Made by a program: the position numbers and the translations under genes. Below are positions 22,857 through 35,740 of a stretch of 64,000 nucleotides of DNA, piece after piece. The stretch's first letter is position 1. The number at the start of each line of letters is the position of its first letter. Source of the DNA: Tridacna crocea (lineage: Eukaryota > Mollusca > Bivalvia > Cardiida > Cardiidae); the NCBI GenBank assembly GCA_943736015.1, contig OX031059.1, positions 41,923,159-41,987,158 of the forward strand, given 5' to 3'. Below the pieces are notes generated by a model. It searched no databases and was not told the origin of the DNA. It worked only from the letters and a program-made list of their open reading frames with translations.

Positions 22857-24430
22857 AAAACAAGAAGGCCAAGATGGCCCTGGGTCGCTCACCTGAATTT
22901 CTGAGATGACCATAGCCTATTTTTTTTTTTTTTTTTTTTTTTTTGAGGTATTGAAAGATTGGAAGCAAATTTATAATTTTGCTAAGCAATTTTCAAAGGT
23001 CACCTGTAAAATTCATTTCGAAATCTGACCATCAGTTTCAAAAAGAAGAATTTTTAAGAATTCTTCATTTCTGTATAAGAGCAAGTATCCCCCATCCACG
23101 AGAGCCATGTTTCTTGATGGATCAAAATTTACGAACAAGTTTTGAAAAGGGTCACCCAAGGAACATTTCGGAAAAGTTCTTTTAAAATCTGACCAGGGGT
23201 TTTACAGAAAGAGAATTTTCAAGAATTTCATCATGTCCATATAGTGCAAGTAGCTCCCATTCACAAGAGCAAGGATCAGCCAAGGAACATCTCTGTCAAA
23301 TTATTTTAAAATCTGACTAGGGGTTTCAGAGAAGAAGAATTTTCAAGAATTTCTTCTTTTCCATGTAGTGCAAGTAGTCCCCATTCACCAGAGCCATGTT
23401 TCTTGACGGATCAAAATTTCGTGTGAACAATTTTTGAAAAGGGTCACCCAAGGATCATCTCTGTGAAATCATTTCAAAATCTGTCTAGCCGTTTCAGAGA
23501 AGAAGAATTTTTAAAAATTTCTTCATTTCCCTATAGTGCAAGTAGCCCCCTTTCACCAGAGCCATGTTTCTTGACCAATCAAAATTTCGCAAACACTTTT
23601 TGAAAAGAGTCACCCAGGGAACATCCCTGAGAAATTATTTCAAAATCTGACCAGGGGTTTCAGAGAAGAAAAATTTTGAAGAATTTCCTCATTTCCCTAT
23701 AGTGCAAGTAGCCCCCATTCACCAGAGCTATGTTTCTTGACCAATCAAAATTTCGCGAACATTTTTGAAAAGGGTCATCCAAGGAACAACTCTGTGAAAT
23801 TATTTCAAAATCTGACCAGCAGTTTCAGAGAAGAAGATTTTTTAAGAATTCCTTCATTTCTGTGTAGTGCAAGGAACCCCCATTCACCAGAGCCACATTT
23901 TTGACGGATCAAAATTTCACGAACAACTTTTAAAAAGGATCACCCAAGGAACATATCTGTGAAATTATTTCAAAATCCGACCAGTGCTTTCAGAGGAGAA
24001 GATTTTTAAAGAATTCCTTGATTTCTGTATAGTGCAAGTAGCCTCATTCACCAGAGCCACAATTTTTGACGGATCAAAATTTCACGAACAATTTTTGAAA
24101 AGGGTCACCTAAGGCACATATCTGTGAAATAATTTTAAAATCCGGCCAGCGGTTTCAGAGGAGAAGATTTTTAAAGAATTTGCTAAAAAATTCCATTTGC
24201 TTGCCATGGCAACCAGAGTTTTTGACAGAATCAAATTCTGTGAACAATTTTTTAAAGAGGACCTCCCAAGGAACATTCCTGCCAAGTTTGGTCCAAATTG
24301 GCCCAGCGGTTTAGGAGGAGTTGATGTTTAAAATATTGTTGACGACGCACGACGCACAACGCACGACGGACACCCAGTGACCCTAAAAGCTCCCCTTGAG
24401 CACAACCGTTGTGCTCAGGTGAGCTTAAAA
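22857..24430 (+). mobile_element. Helitron-like non-autonomous element with internal repeats
   Basis: Begins AACAAGAAGGCCAAGATGGC and ends with a hairpin (GAGCACAAC..GTTGTGCTC) followed by AGGTGAGCTTAAAA. Between lie about seven ~155-180-bp repeats carrying CATTCACCAGAGCCATG, GATCAAAATTTCGC and GGTTTCAGAGAAGAAGA. A 3' hairpin followed by CTWA is Helitron-like, but no clear 5' TC or A/T target is seen. The family is common in molluscs. It sits at the P-block border, where later units have only GAAAAAGAAAGTGTC. Confidence 0.7.
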
Positions 24431-24665
24431 AGTCTTTACCAAACAAGAGAATTTTAGACTGGTCCAAATCAAAAGCACTTCCAGATGACAAAAAAAAAAA
24501 AAAAAGAAAATCCTCAGAAATTGTAATTTGTTTTCAGCAGGGTAGAACTCATTGTGGGAAAAGGAAAGAATGCTGGTAACAGCATTTTCTCCTTTTCGTA
24601 CAATTTTTTCAAAAGTCTTCTATCTCAGGGTCGTAAAAACCATAGATTGTTTGGGAAAGGGTTAA
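24430..24665 (-). mobile_element. Family 1 MITE of block P, left end lost
   Basis: The left TTAACTC seen in other units is missing next to the Helitron-like insertion. An A16 run lies at 24490-24505. The hairpin around 24553-24613 is weakened. It ends GAAAGGGTTAA. Confidence 0.75.
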
Positions 24666-24792
24666 ATGCGAAAACAAATTTCCCAAAGCAAATATCCATA
24701 AGCAAAGATTCACAAATCTTTCGACGCACATATTTATCCACATATACAGTGTAAGAAAAAGTAAAGGGTAGATGAAATAAACTGTTCATTAC

Positions 24793-24906
24793 CTTCGCCA
24801 ATGGCAGTCTTTGCTGATTTTCAATTTCATAGCCGTCTCTCCACACCTTCATGAGTAGTGCATCTTTCAAGTTTACCGCAAGTCTGTTCACACACAATCC
24901 TACATT
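24793..24906 (-). pseudogene. Candidate exon P, cut by the duplication junction
   Basis: Same minus-strand frame as the complete copy at 33469-33593, with the GTAATG donor present, but the 5' part is removed because the tandem-duplication junction (24906/24907) falls inside it. Confidence 0.3.
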
Positions 24907-25373
24907 ATGAATGAAAGTTTGTCTGACTGTATATCTGGATAATTTCTACATGTCAAGTAGACCGCTGAAACAAATTCTAGAAAAAGCTTGTGTCATAATT
25001 ATTTTAAGTCCAATACTAACGAGTGTTTGTCATAATGTTTGTCTTAGTATTTCTGGACAGATTGGAAATGGGTAATGTTTGATAAGAAACCTGCAGAGCC
25101 ATCATGGCCCTCTTGTTATAAATTGAGCCTTTCTGTAAACGCGAGTTTGGCACGCCCCTCCCCCATAGTAACACGGTATTTCGGTTGTCAAGCCAGTCAA
25201 GCTAACCAGAAATGTGTCAGACTTTTTTGTTTACATGACACCCAATGCTGCGTTTGCATTGGCTGATTGGTAGACCTTGGTAGACCTGTTAATCAAAATC
25301 GGCAGGAAGGTTAATTGTGGTGCAACGTTGGACATTACATAAACTACAAACACCCAAATGTTTGTTATTTTGT

Positions 25374-25596
25374 TTAACCCTTTCCCAAACGACAAAGTGT
25401 AGCCGCTTCCTTAGAGCATCTATAGACTACAAATTTAAAATTGGTGTAAATTAGCTTTAGCTCTCTGATAGGATGTTAACATTGTGGGAAAAGGAGAAAA
25501 TGCTTGTTACCACCATTTTTTTCTTTTCCAACAATGATTTCAAAAGCGTTATTTTCCAGGATCATGCAAACCAGGGATTGTTTGATAAAGGGTTAA
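25374..25596 (-). mobile_element. Family 1 MITE (duplicate of 16698 copy)
   Basis: Carried by the 8676-bp duplication. Confidence 0.8.
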
Positions 25597-25817
25597 CCAA
25601 ACAAGTTCATTCCAGCTGTAGAACAAAAGATCTTACGTATTACTTTTTTGCCAAATAAAAAATAATGCTGATGCAGACTGCATATTCAGAATTATGCATG
25701 TTGCCGAAAAAAATGGGTGTAACAGGACAGACAAGGTTGTCATCTTAGCTTCCTCTGCATGTAGTGCGTTGCGTCTTGTTAGTCTTAGTGTTTTGTCAGC
25801 AGCATAAACATTGCCCA

Positions 25818-25908
25818 TGTGGCAGTGGCTCAGTTGGTAGTGCATCAATGATCAGTGAGTTAAAGGTTCGAATTCTGGTCGGTTAACTGTTCATTAATTC
25901 CGATAGCC
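25818..25908 (+). mobile_element. tRNA-like SINE head (duplicate of 17142 copy)
   Basis: Boxes A and B as in the first copy. Confidence 0.5.
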
Positions 25909-25910
25909 AC

Positions 25911-26132
25911 TTAACCCTTTACCACACAATGACAACAACCCTTGGAAACGAGCCTTTTGAAAACATTGTGGGAAAAGGAGAAAATGCTGATAACCAGCAT
26001 TTTCTCCTCTTCTCACAATGTTTTCTATCCTGTTAAGGTAAAATTGTACTATTAGAGCCACTTTAAAATTGTTGTCTGCAAATGTTTTAAATTTGGATAG
26101 GGATAAAATTTTGTCGTGTGGTAAAGAGTTAA
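25911..26132 (+). mobile_element. Family 1 MITE (duplicate of 17235 copy)
   Basis: Carried by the 8676-bp duplication. Confidence 0.9.
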
Positions 26133-26141
26133 TGCATTTGC

Positions 26142-26326
26142 TTAACCCTTTACCACACAATCCCTATTTTTAATACCCCTGTGAAGGAAGCCTTTTCAAA
26201 ACATTGTTGGAATACGGGAAAATGCTGGTAACCTTCCTAAAACAAATTCTAATTATTTAGTCACATTCATTTTATTGTCTGCATATGCTTTCAAGTTTAA
26301 AATTTGGTCGTTTAGTAATGGGTTAA
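26142..26326 (+). mobile_element. Family 1 MITE with half hairpin (duplicate of 17466 copy)
   Basis: Carried by the 8676-bp duplication. Confidence 0.8.
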
Positions 26327-27213
26327 TATATAAATAGTTGAAAAGTACCGTGTTCATAAATCACTTGGATATACTTAGTTTTGTTATGCTCATATATATG
26401 TAGTGTGTATACATGTAAATATGTATCAATTTCTTGTACCTGCATGTCTGTTTTTAACTTATTAACCTTGTTACTTCAGCTGTATGTTGCCCTCATCTCA
26501 CTAGCTACATGTACATTATGCACATGCTAAGGTGCTAGTAACACAGTGCTGGTACAGACGGCTTACTCGTACATAATTGTATTGGGATGGGGGAAGTCTC
26601 AGATTAATACATGGATACTATCATGTTAATTATATACTATGTCAAAAATGGCAGGTTTCTATATAAATCTAGGCATTTTCATGCGAAATTGTGTACATGT
26701 TCTACATGCACATGTCAAGCATGTGTTACAAGCCACTTCAGTAGAGCAACCAACCTATGTTTACAGAAAGACAACTTCTCAACTAACATTTTGTTTTAAT
26801 ATAAACCTCTTTTAACCCATAACCAAATAACATATTTTGTACTCTTCCAAATGGAACAAGTCAGCAAAGTAATGGCAAATCAAAACCTAGGATAAGTGTA
26901 TTGCAATTCTCTCAATGGGGGCAGTAACATTATGGAAAAAGGATAAATTGATCATATTCTTTTCCATTTCTCAAATGTTATCGACAGAAGCTCATAATAC
27001 TTGACTTGACTGGTGCGACCATAAGTTTTACTTCCCATAATAGGCTGCTAAAAAAAGTTAGACTCTACATACTAACTCACCGAGACCCCCCTCCCCCCCC
27101 ATCACTCAATAGATCTTTCATTCTTGTCACATTTTGATTGTATTGGATGCAGTCCCCCAAGTGTGTAGGGACCTTGGAACTCACTATAACTGCTGGGTGT
27201 AATATGTATATTC

Positions 27214-27403
27214 AGAGCTCCAGATAGTTGGAGTGAGTATGATTTCAAAATTGAAAATATTTATCATTCTCCACTAAACTCTATGTTTTGGGTACTCATA
27301 AGAATCGTCTCATCGAGACAACTCTAATAATATTCCACAACATAGGTTTTGGAAGAGGAGTATTGGATTTAGGTTACCATCACTCCCTCTTATCTGGAGC
27401 TCT
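27214..27403. mobile_element. 190-bp AGAGCTCCAGATA element (duplicate)
   Basis: Second copy of the element at 18538-18727. Confidence 0.75.
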
Positions 27404-28055
27404 TTATCGCATTAAACCTCCTTCAGCAGTGTATTAAATCCATGACATATTTTCGATATTACACACGTGTAATATCTTTCAATATTACATGAGTGTAATG
27501 TCGTTTTCTGGGTCCTGGCTCTGTTTATTTCTTGAATCAATGAACGCATGAAGCTGTCCAAACCAGACCATAACGCGTGCAGGAATTTGTATCACTTATC
27601 ACTGCGCTATTTTGCTGTAAAATGATGTCAATGTTGCTTGCTTAGGCGTGTATACATGTGGGAAAATGCTATGATTTTCATAATATACAAAACAAGAAAT
27701 GCAACATACATGTATTTAAAGTTGAGACTATTGTGGAAATATTTTGCCTTACTCTCAATACAAACAGATTCACTCTACTTTCAATGTAAATATCAGAGAG
27801 CTTTCTTTTTGTGCATGTACACATTTCAAAGAGAACTATGTATGTAAACTTTGACCCACTGACAGTATTTGTACAGGTTGGTGGTGATGATACACGATAC
27901 AAATTTGTCTTTCATTCGTTTTATGTGATAAATAGCATCTCACATTTGTGTTTATGTAACAATTTTCTAAAACTTGGTGACTAAAATGTATATGATATTT
28001 GCCAAGGCTTGCGTCATAGAATTTGAGTCAACATGTTTGATAAATATGATAATAC

Positions 28056-28283
28056 TTAACTCATTACCAGACAACAAAATTTTAGGTTGGTCCAAATTGA
28101 GAGCATTTGCAGACGACAAAATAAAGGTGACTGAAAAATTGAAATATGTTCTGGGAAGGGTAGAAAACAGTGTGGGAAAAGGAGAAAATGCTGGTTACCA
28201 GCATTTTCTCCTTTTCCCACAGTGTTTCCAAAGGCTTCTTTCTCAGGGGCGTCAAAAGTAGGGATTATGTGGTAATGGGTTAA
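28056..28283 (-). mobile_element. Family 1 MITE, near-perfect hairpin (duplicate of 19380 copy)
   Basis: Carried by the 8676-bp duplication. Confidence 0.9.
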
Positions 28284-30335
28284 ACACCCATGTAAGATTT
28301 TCTATTTAATGTCTGTACAGCAATTGTTTTTGCTTGTTCAGAAAGTACCCATAAAGAACACAAAAAAATTCAAACAATGAAATCCATTTACTATTCATAT
28401 TCCATGCCTGATAAAAGAAAATTAAAGCATTTTTTTCCCAAAGTTAAAAATCTTGTACAAAAAAATGGAATGCACTATATAAAGTTAACTTCTAGTTTGA
28501 AGTTTTATGAACATTTGTGCCACAGTGATCTGGTACTTTACGGAAAATAGTGAAAATAACTGCTGATCAATGTTGAAATATTATGAAACAATCCTGTTTG
28601 AATCAAAATTTCAATTATTGATTTATTGTAAACAGTAAAAGCAACTGGAAAATGCACGGATTACTGCCTCTGGTCAGATTTTGGCATCTGAAAGTAGAAA
28701 AAGCAGACAAATGTTAATGTTAGATGGATTAAATTTAGTCTGAAGAACTACCAAAGCACATGTTAACATGTACAGTATTCTTTACACATCCTGAAATAGT
28801 TGCAAACTATTTTTATCAACTGCCGAAGGGATATAGCTTTAGCGTTGTCCGTCTGTCCATCCTTCCGTCTGTTCATTCGTCTGTGTGTCTGTTCTGGTGA
28901 ATATCTCCAATGCCATAGGACGGAATTTCGTAAAACTTTATACATGTGTACAAAAACCCATTTTGCTGATACCTTTTTTTTTTGTTTTATGTTTTTATTT
29001 GATGCAAAATGGTCGACTGGGAGCGATTTTAAGTTACGTGGTTGAGTACACTTTTAATGTTTTGAGTCTTCTCTTGAAAACTATACAGGTTTTTAACATT
29101 GAACTTGAACTTGTCACATCTATCAACCACCATTTGGCCATGCAACACAACAGTTATATACATTTCTTGGCACATTTGGATGGAATTTTCACAGAATCGT
29201 GTGACCTTAAGCATATTGCCAAGGTGTTGGGATTTGTAGCTGCATCATAGAATAAGGGGGCTTAATGTTATATTTCATTTATCACCAATATCTCTTTAAT
29301 TACTGGACATATCTCAACAGATTTGAATGAGATTTTCACAGATCATATGACCTAGCACATATTTTCAGTGTTTTGCAATTTATCACTGTATCATGGAAAA
29401 AGGAGTATTCATGTCAAATTTAATTTTTTATCAATGTATCTCCAACTTAACAGACATACTTTCATGAAACTTCATATTTTTATTTGTTGATCAAAGTCAT
29501 TGACCAATGAGTCCATCATGCATTCATCCGTTTATCCATCAGTCTGTTCATAAACCTTTTAGATCTCAAGCGCAATATATCCATTGAGCTACCCTGGCAG
29601 GTGTTAGAAATTCCAACGCTTTTCTCTCTAGCTAGCTGCTTGAAATGGTAGCAATGTGGCGGCGTATATTGTGAGAGAGGTTTCTTCTAAAATCCATAAC
29701 AAAAAATGATGAAGATTCATACATGTCTTCCATTGGCTAGTCAGTTGATACATTTTTCTTCTTATATAATGATGTGTCATGGAAAAAAGGGGGTTTTATG
29801 ACTATTTTCTTTGTTTTCATTTCATGAAATGCCAAGTTCTGGAAAAAGGATACTTAATGTATAATCCTGTTATGCACTTCTTATATATTTTTTTATGTAA
29901 TGAAATGCTGTGCCATGGAAAAAGGGAAATTAGTGTATGATATTATCATGGGCCAATTACAAAAGGCCTCATTTACACCCAAAACACAATGCCTCTAATA
30001 TATTTGTACCAAAAAAGTTCTTTTCGGTGGGGTATATCTTTTCAATGAAATTACTTGTTTCTTATAGTATTTCAAAATATCTAAGAACATTTCAGTAATT
30101 CAATTTTATAAATTCTACAAATTAATTTATGCATATAAATGGTTTAGCTCTTAAAAAGGTTGGAAGGAAAACCTAAAATGCCTGTAGCTTAGGAAATATT
30201 TATGTTGAGACAGTTACCTTTGAAACTGATACAACGGCTATACATGTACTTCAACACATAATTATTTCTCGTGGTTGAAGTATGCCTCGTATATATCTTT
30301 ATTCACCACTGTGTGCATTATGTCATTTATAGCCC

Positions 30336-31532
30336 TTAACCCTTTCTTCTTACAACTAGAGTATCGACTCGAAGGCCAATTATCCACCTGAAATCATTTG
30401 CCTAGTGTAAATGAAATGTCATAGATCTAATTTACTAGATTGAAGAGAGGCTTTATTTTGAAAATATAAAGTATAAGAAACAGAAAAGAGAGGATGGGAG
30501 AGACAGAGAGAGAGAGAGGGTATGATTTAAGATGAACAAAGTAAACGATATGAAAGAAATAGGGGAAATGAGGCCGCTGTTTCACACTGAAATCAGTGCC
30601 ACTACTAGCTCAATTGGTAACATACAAGGATTGAAACAGGATATTACATGCAACCAGTGTCTTACCCTGAATTGATAGCAGGATTCATTTCTCTCTTAGT
30701 GCCTATCGTTGTTTCCACAATGGTCATATTAGATTGAAGTCAGTCACTGGTGAAGTATTTTGCAGAGTACTAGTAGAAGAAAGTTCAGAGAACCATGGAT
30801 AGATACAGTGGCTCACATATTATATTTAAAATCATGTGGAAAACATTTGTAAAATGAACATGAATATCATGGCAACAGTAATAAGCACTATTAGAGGAAT
30901 GAAATTAGTTGAAAATAATGAAAGAAAACATTCCAGAAAAGAGGTTGCCATGGCTGAAATTTAGGTTTGTGACCCCTGGATTAATTTTTTGAACCATGCT
31001 ATTTGAAATTCATTTTTCAGAAGGATAAAAGATACTGTAAACAATCTGGACTTTAATTACACCCCCACGCAAAACATATGTTTTCAAAGGTATACTACAA
31101 TCAGTATGCCTGGACGTCCATATGTGTGTCCGTCTGTGTACGAAATACAAGTAATTTTGTGCCACAGACTCCTCCTAGAGTTTTGCTGCCATTGTATTGA
31201 AAGTTTTTTGATCTGTTGATCATATACTGAATTCGTGCAAGATGCAGTTTTCAATCATCTACTCCATATAATTCAAATGTAATCTTCCCTTAAACTTAGA
31301 AAAGCTTTTATTAAATTGATTGTGTCTGTCAAAGCCCCAGTGGAGTGGGGTACCAAGTCACATCAGTGAAGGTCCGTTTTCTATTGTAACTTCCATGTAG
31401 CTTTAGCATAGAACTTTTACAAGAGATAGATACTGTGTAAGTGGAAATTCTTGTGAAATGTAAAGTTTTGTGATTTCTCGAATTTGAAACTTTGGCAAAT
31501 TCTTCTGTTTGGGTATTTTACCCCAACTATAC
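30336..31532. repeat. Block U (duplicate of 21660 copy)
   Basis: Second copy of block U, including the GA run and T/C-rich segments. Confidence 0.8.
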
Positions 31533-33106
31533 AAAACAAGAAGGCCAAGATGGCCCTGGGTCGCTCACCTGAATTTCTGAGATGACCATAGCCTATTTTT
31601 TTTTTTTTTTTTTTTTTTTTGAGGTATTGAAAGATTGGAAGCAAATTTATAATTTTGCTAAGCAATTTTCAAAGGTCACCTGTAAAATTCATTTCGAAAT
31701 CTGACCATCAGTTTCAAAAAGAAGAATTTTTAAGAATTCTTCATTTCTGTATAAGAGCAAGTATCCCCCATCCACGAGAGCCATGTTTCTTGATGGATCA
31801 AAATTTACGAACAAGTTTTGAAAAGGGTCACCCAAGGAACATTTCGGAAAAGTTCTTTTAAAATCTGACCAGGGGTTTTACAGAAAGAGAATTTTCAAGA
31901 ATTTCATCATGTCCATATAGTGCAAGTAGCTCCCATTCACAAGAGCAAGGATCAGCCAAGGAACATCTCTGTCAAATTATTTTAAAATCTGACTAGGGGT
32001 TTCAGAGAAGAAGAATTTTCAAGAATTTCTTCTTTTCCATGTAGTGCAAGTAGTCCCCATTCACCAGAGCCATGTTTCTTGACGGATCAAAATTTCGTGT
32101 GAACAATTTTTGAAAAGGGTCACCCAAGGATCATCTCTGTGAAATCATTTCAAAATCTGTCTAGCCGTTTCAGAGAAGAAGAATTTTTAAAAATTTCTTC
32201 ATTTCCCTATAGTGCAAGTAGCCCCCTTTCACCAGAGCCATGTTTCTTGACCAATCAAAATTTCGCAAACACTTTTTGAAAAGAGTCACCCAGGGAACAT
32301 CCCTGAGAAATTATTTCAAAATCTGACCAGGGGTTTCAGAGAAGAAAAATTTTGAAGAATTTCCTCATTTCCCTATAGTGCAAGTAGCCCCCATTCACCA
32401 GAGCTATGTTTCTTGACCAATCAAAATTTCGCGAACATTTTTGAAAAGGGTCATCCAAGGAACAACTCTGTGAAATTATTTCAAAATCTGACCAGCAGTT
32501 TCAGAGAAGAAGATTTTTTAAGAATTCCTTCATTTCTGTGTAGTGCAAGGAACCCCCATTCACCAGAGCCACATTTTTGACGGATCAAAATTTCACGAAC
32601 AACTTTTAAAAAGGATCACCCAAGGAACATATCTGTGAAATTATTTCAAAATCCGACCAGTGCTTTCAGAGGAGAAGATTTTTAAAGAATTCCTTGATTT
32701 CTGTATAGTGCAAGTAGCCTCATTCACCAGAGCCACAATTTTTGACGGATCAAAATTTCACGAACAATTTTTGAAAAGGGTCACCTAAGGCACATATCTG
32801 TGAAATAATTTTAAAATCCGGCCAGCGGTTTCAGAGGAGAAGATTTTTAAAGAATTTGCTAAAAAATTCCATTTGCTTGCCATGGCAACCAGAGTTTTTG
32901 ACAGAATCAAATTCTGTGAACAATTTTTTAAAGAGGACCTCCCAAGGAACATTCCTGCCAAGTTTGGTCCAAATTGGCCCAGCGGTTTAGGAGGAGTTGA
33001 TGTTTAAAATATTGTTGACGACGCACGACGCACAACGCACGACGGACACCCAGTGACCCTAAAAGCTCCCCTTGAGCACAACCGTTGTGCTCAGGTGAGC
33101 TTAAAA
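31533..33106 (+). mobile_element. Helitron-like element (duplicate of 22857 copy)
   Basis: The T25 run near the 5' end has the same length as in copy 1. Confidence 0.7.
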
Positions 33107-33341
33107 AGTCTTTACCAAACAAGAGAATTTTAGACTGGTCCAAATCAAAAGCACTTCCAGATGACAAAAAAAAAAAAAAAAGAAAATCCTCAGAAATTGT
33201 AATTTGTTTTCAGCAGGGTAGAACTCATTGTGGGAAAAGGAAAGAATGCTGGTAACAGCATTTTCTCCTTTTCGTACAATTTTTTCAAAAGTCTTCTATC
33301 TCAGGGTCGTAAAAACCATAGATTGTTTGGGAAAGGGTTAA
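33106..33341 (-). mobile_element. Family 1 MITE of block P (duplicate of 24430 copy)
   Basis: Carried by the 8676-bp duplication. Confidence 0.75.
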
Positions 33342-33468
33342 ATGCGAAAACAAATTTCCCAAAGCAAATATCCATAAGCAAAGATTCACAAATCTTTCGA
33401 CGCACATATTTATCCACATATACAGTGTAAGAAAAAGTAAAGGGTAGATGAAATAAACTGTTCATTAC

Positions 33469-33593
33469 CTTCGCCAATGGCAGTCTTTGCTGATTTTCAA
33501 TTTCATAGCCGTCTCTCCACACCTTCATGAGTAGTGCATCTTTCAAGTTTACCGCAAGTCTGTTCACACACAATCCTACATTGTTCATCAAAT
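33469..33593 (-). CDS. Candidate exon P (unproven), 125 nt
   Basis: Minus strand: CTACAG at the 5' side, then two bases and 41 open codons, then GTAATG. It contains LKDALLMKVWRDGYEIENQQ and ends RLPLAK. Complete copies lie at 42226-42350, 48642-48766 and 59956-60080. Reading the copies by eye, I find four silent changes in this frame (TGT/TGC, GAC/GAT, CTA/TTA, AGA/CGA) against three amino-acid changes (G/A, Q/L, N/Y), more silent changes than a random frame would give. The competing frame ends in TGA. No family is recognised. This is the best-supported exon candidate in the large units. Confidence 0.4.
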
Positions 33594-34530
33594 CTGTAGT
33601 TATTGTTCATCAGATCTGTAGGTAGAAAGAAAAATAATCTCCCCCTCCCCCTGCCCTCTCCCAATTGTTTCCTTTCACACACAAATGCAAATAAAGGGAA
33701 AACATTTATAGCCTTGCCACTTGAGCATAGAAGACATCTTGTCCGAGTTTACTGGGTTTCTGTATGAGGAGGTTGCATAACAATCCTGACTGACTTCATG
33801 CATGGGTGCACATCCATGCGACAGACTTGTAGTACAACTTAAGTCTACATTGTTGGAAACTAAAAAGAAAGATTGTAAGGCCTTATATCCCTATCTTAAC
33901 TGATAAACCCCTTGAAATGAGTAATTTTACAGACCAGGCTCTGTGGTCAAATAAAGGAAAAACATTTATAGCCTTGCCACTTGAGCATAGAAGACATCTT
34001 GTCAGACTTTACTGGGTTTGCTGGGTAGACTTGTAGAACAACTTAAGTCTACATTGTTGGAAACTTAAAAGAATGAGTGTAAGGCCTTATATCCCTATCT
34101 TAACTGATAAACCCCTTGGAATGGGTAATTTTACAGACTAGGCTCTGTGGTCAACCAGAGAGTCATCCAAGTACAAACTTAACCACCTTTGGCAGCAATT
34201 ATGTGTGTTCTAGCTGCAACATATAGCCATGCTAATTTTTTTGCATAGATATCATCTCTACTTTTCAGAAAAGAATGTGCTTCAAAAGCATTGGATATGT
34301 TGAGCTTGGTCACATGAAGTTTACATACACATCTGGACTTCACAGAGTTTTCGAAACCCTTCTTTATCTCTAAGCAACTGTTCACCAAACCCAAGAGACT
34401 GCAATCATTTTAAAACTGAAGAACTGAGGATGTTAAGGATGTCTGGGTGTTGGCTGTAATGAATTTGACATACACAAAGTATACTCATTTCTATGCATTG
34501 CTTGTAGGAGCCTTTGGAAAACATTTTTTT
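33594..34530. repeat. Block Q with a local ~0.26-kb duplication
   Basis: Shared with 42351-43070, 48767-49490 and 60081-60800. In this copy AAAGGGAAAACATTTATAGC through GGCTCTGTGGTCAA appears twice (about 33695-33951 and 33953-34155). At 34480-34530 the family 2 MITE of block Q is cut off by the LINE insertion, at TTTGGAAAACAT. Confidence 0.75.
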
Positions 34531-34961
34531 AAGACTTTTATTAGCCACGTCAACTGGTATGATGGGAGTCGTGGCTATCTCCCATCATACCTTACAATTC
34601 AATGTTAGTAGGTCTCTAAATAATTTGTTATTAGTCTTAAACAAAGGATGTTTCATATGCCTAACAAAAATTGTATTTTTTGTAAAGTTGTTCCATCATT
34701 TGAATGTGACCTTGTTAAGAGAGAGAGGGAGAGAGAGACAATCAGAAATCAGGGTAGAAAAACATGAAATAGATGTAAGTATGTGTGTGTGTGGGTGAGT
34801 GTATATGTGAATATGGAGTAAAGAAACTGGAATCTTTCAGAAATTTTATAGAAATTCGTTAATATTTACTACCTGTACACTATACTAGCAATAGGAGACT
34901 TTGATAAACATGTTCTACAATTGTCATGTGACATTTGCCAATTTCGTCTCTATTTGTGCAT
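34531..34961 (-). other. LINE 3' region
   Basis: It contains an inverted pair around 34554-34599 (GGTATGATGGGAG / CTCCCATCATACC) and a GA/GT-rich low-complexity stretch at about 34718-34806. No coding content is seen. Confidence 0.5.
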
Positions 34962-35551
34962 TTATGAATATTCAAGGTAAAGTTTTAAAGTATTTTTAAA
35001 GCCGATCATTGAGGGTATTTTTTGTTTATTCCTACAGTGATAAATATATTTCTTAAGTTCTAAAAGTAGCCTGTCTAATGGTACGTTTGATGTACATGTG
35101 CCTAAAAGTAAAGTTCGACTATCAATTTGTAGTGTATGGTCAAAAGTACTTAAAATTGTTGCTATATTATTAATCAATGATTTGGTGTGTTCACAGTCAT
35201 GAAATAAATGTAGAATAGTTTCTTCATATCGTTTACAAAATGTACATGAGTTAGTATCTATCAATTTCATTTTAAAAAGCAGATCATTTGTTGGAATTAT
35301 TCTATGTTTCTTGTTTGAAACCACTGTGTATAAGTGTCTTTTGTGCATTTAAACACATTTCCATGAACTTGCTTCCAATTTATATTTACGTTGTTATGTA
35401 ATGAGTCCCATTTAACTCTGCTCGAAGGTATTTCATCGTTGTGTGTCAAAGTGTTATAAACATGTTTATTTATGTCACTTTTGGTTAGCATATGAAAGAA
35501 ATAACTAATAGAAGGATTATGACATCCTTTTAAAGCATCCTTTTTAATCAT
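34962..35551 (-). pseudogene. LINE C-terminal region with CCHC knuckle
   Basis: Two overlapping frames (35297-35551 and 34962-35348) carry the end of the LINE protein. The knuckle CTFCKRYEETILHLFHDC has Cys-x2-Cys, His and Cys spaced as in LINE C-terminal domains. A frameshift separates the two pieces. Confidence 0.75.
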
Positions 35552-35740
35552 AATGTGATTTTTTTGAAAGGAAAGTTTTAACTGATGTTGTAATGCTATA
35601 GAAATTTAAAAAAATCACTTTGTTTCTAGTTATTGTTTTTATGTCTAACCAATTTTTAAAACTTCCATCTGCATTTAACAGGTCCTTTAAATATCTTATA
35701 CCACAATCGTATAATATTTTATTGTAAATGTGCTTAGAAT

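Larger units (their letters stand above)
16229..24906 (+). repeat. 8676-bp tandem duplication, copy 1
   Basis: Every landmark recurs 8676 bp downstream in copy 2. The stretches I compared, including a T25 run, a C run and an A run, are the same. The unit starts at TTATGAATGAAAGTTTGTC and ends CAATCCTACATT; the junction shares only TT with the outer flank. Left flank: the end of the 150-bp array. Confidence 0.95.
24907..33582 (+). repeat. 8676-bp tandem duplication, copy 2
   Basis: Second copy of 16229-24906. It continues at 33583 into block P/Q of the large units (GTTCATCAAATCTGTAG), which shows that the unit's right end is the natural continuation and the left end is foreign to it. Confidence 0.95.

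Noticed and set aside
22857-24430. CRISPR-like array of regular repeats
   Set aside because: Repeats are ~155-180 bp, diverged and contiguous, with no unique spacers; they are internal repeats of a mobile element in a eukaryotic genome.
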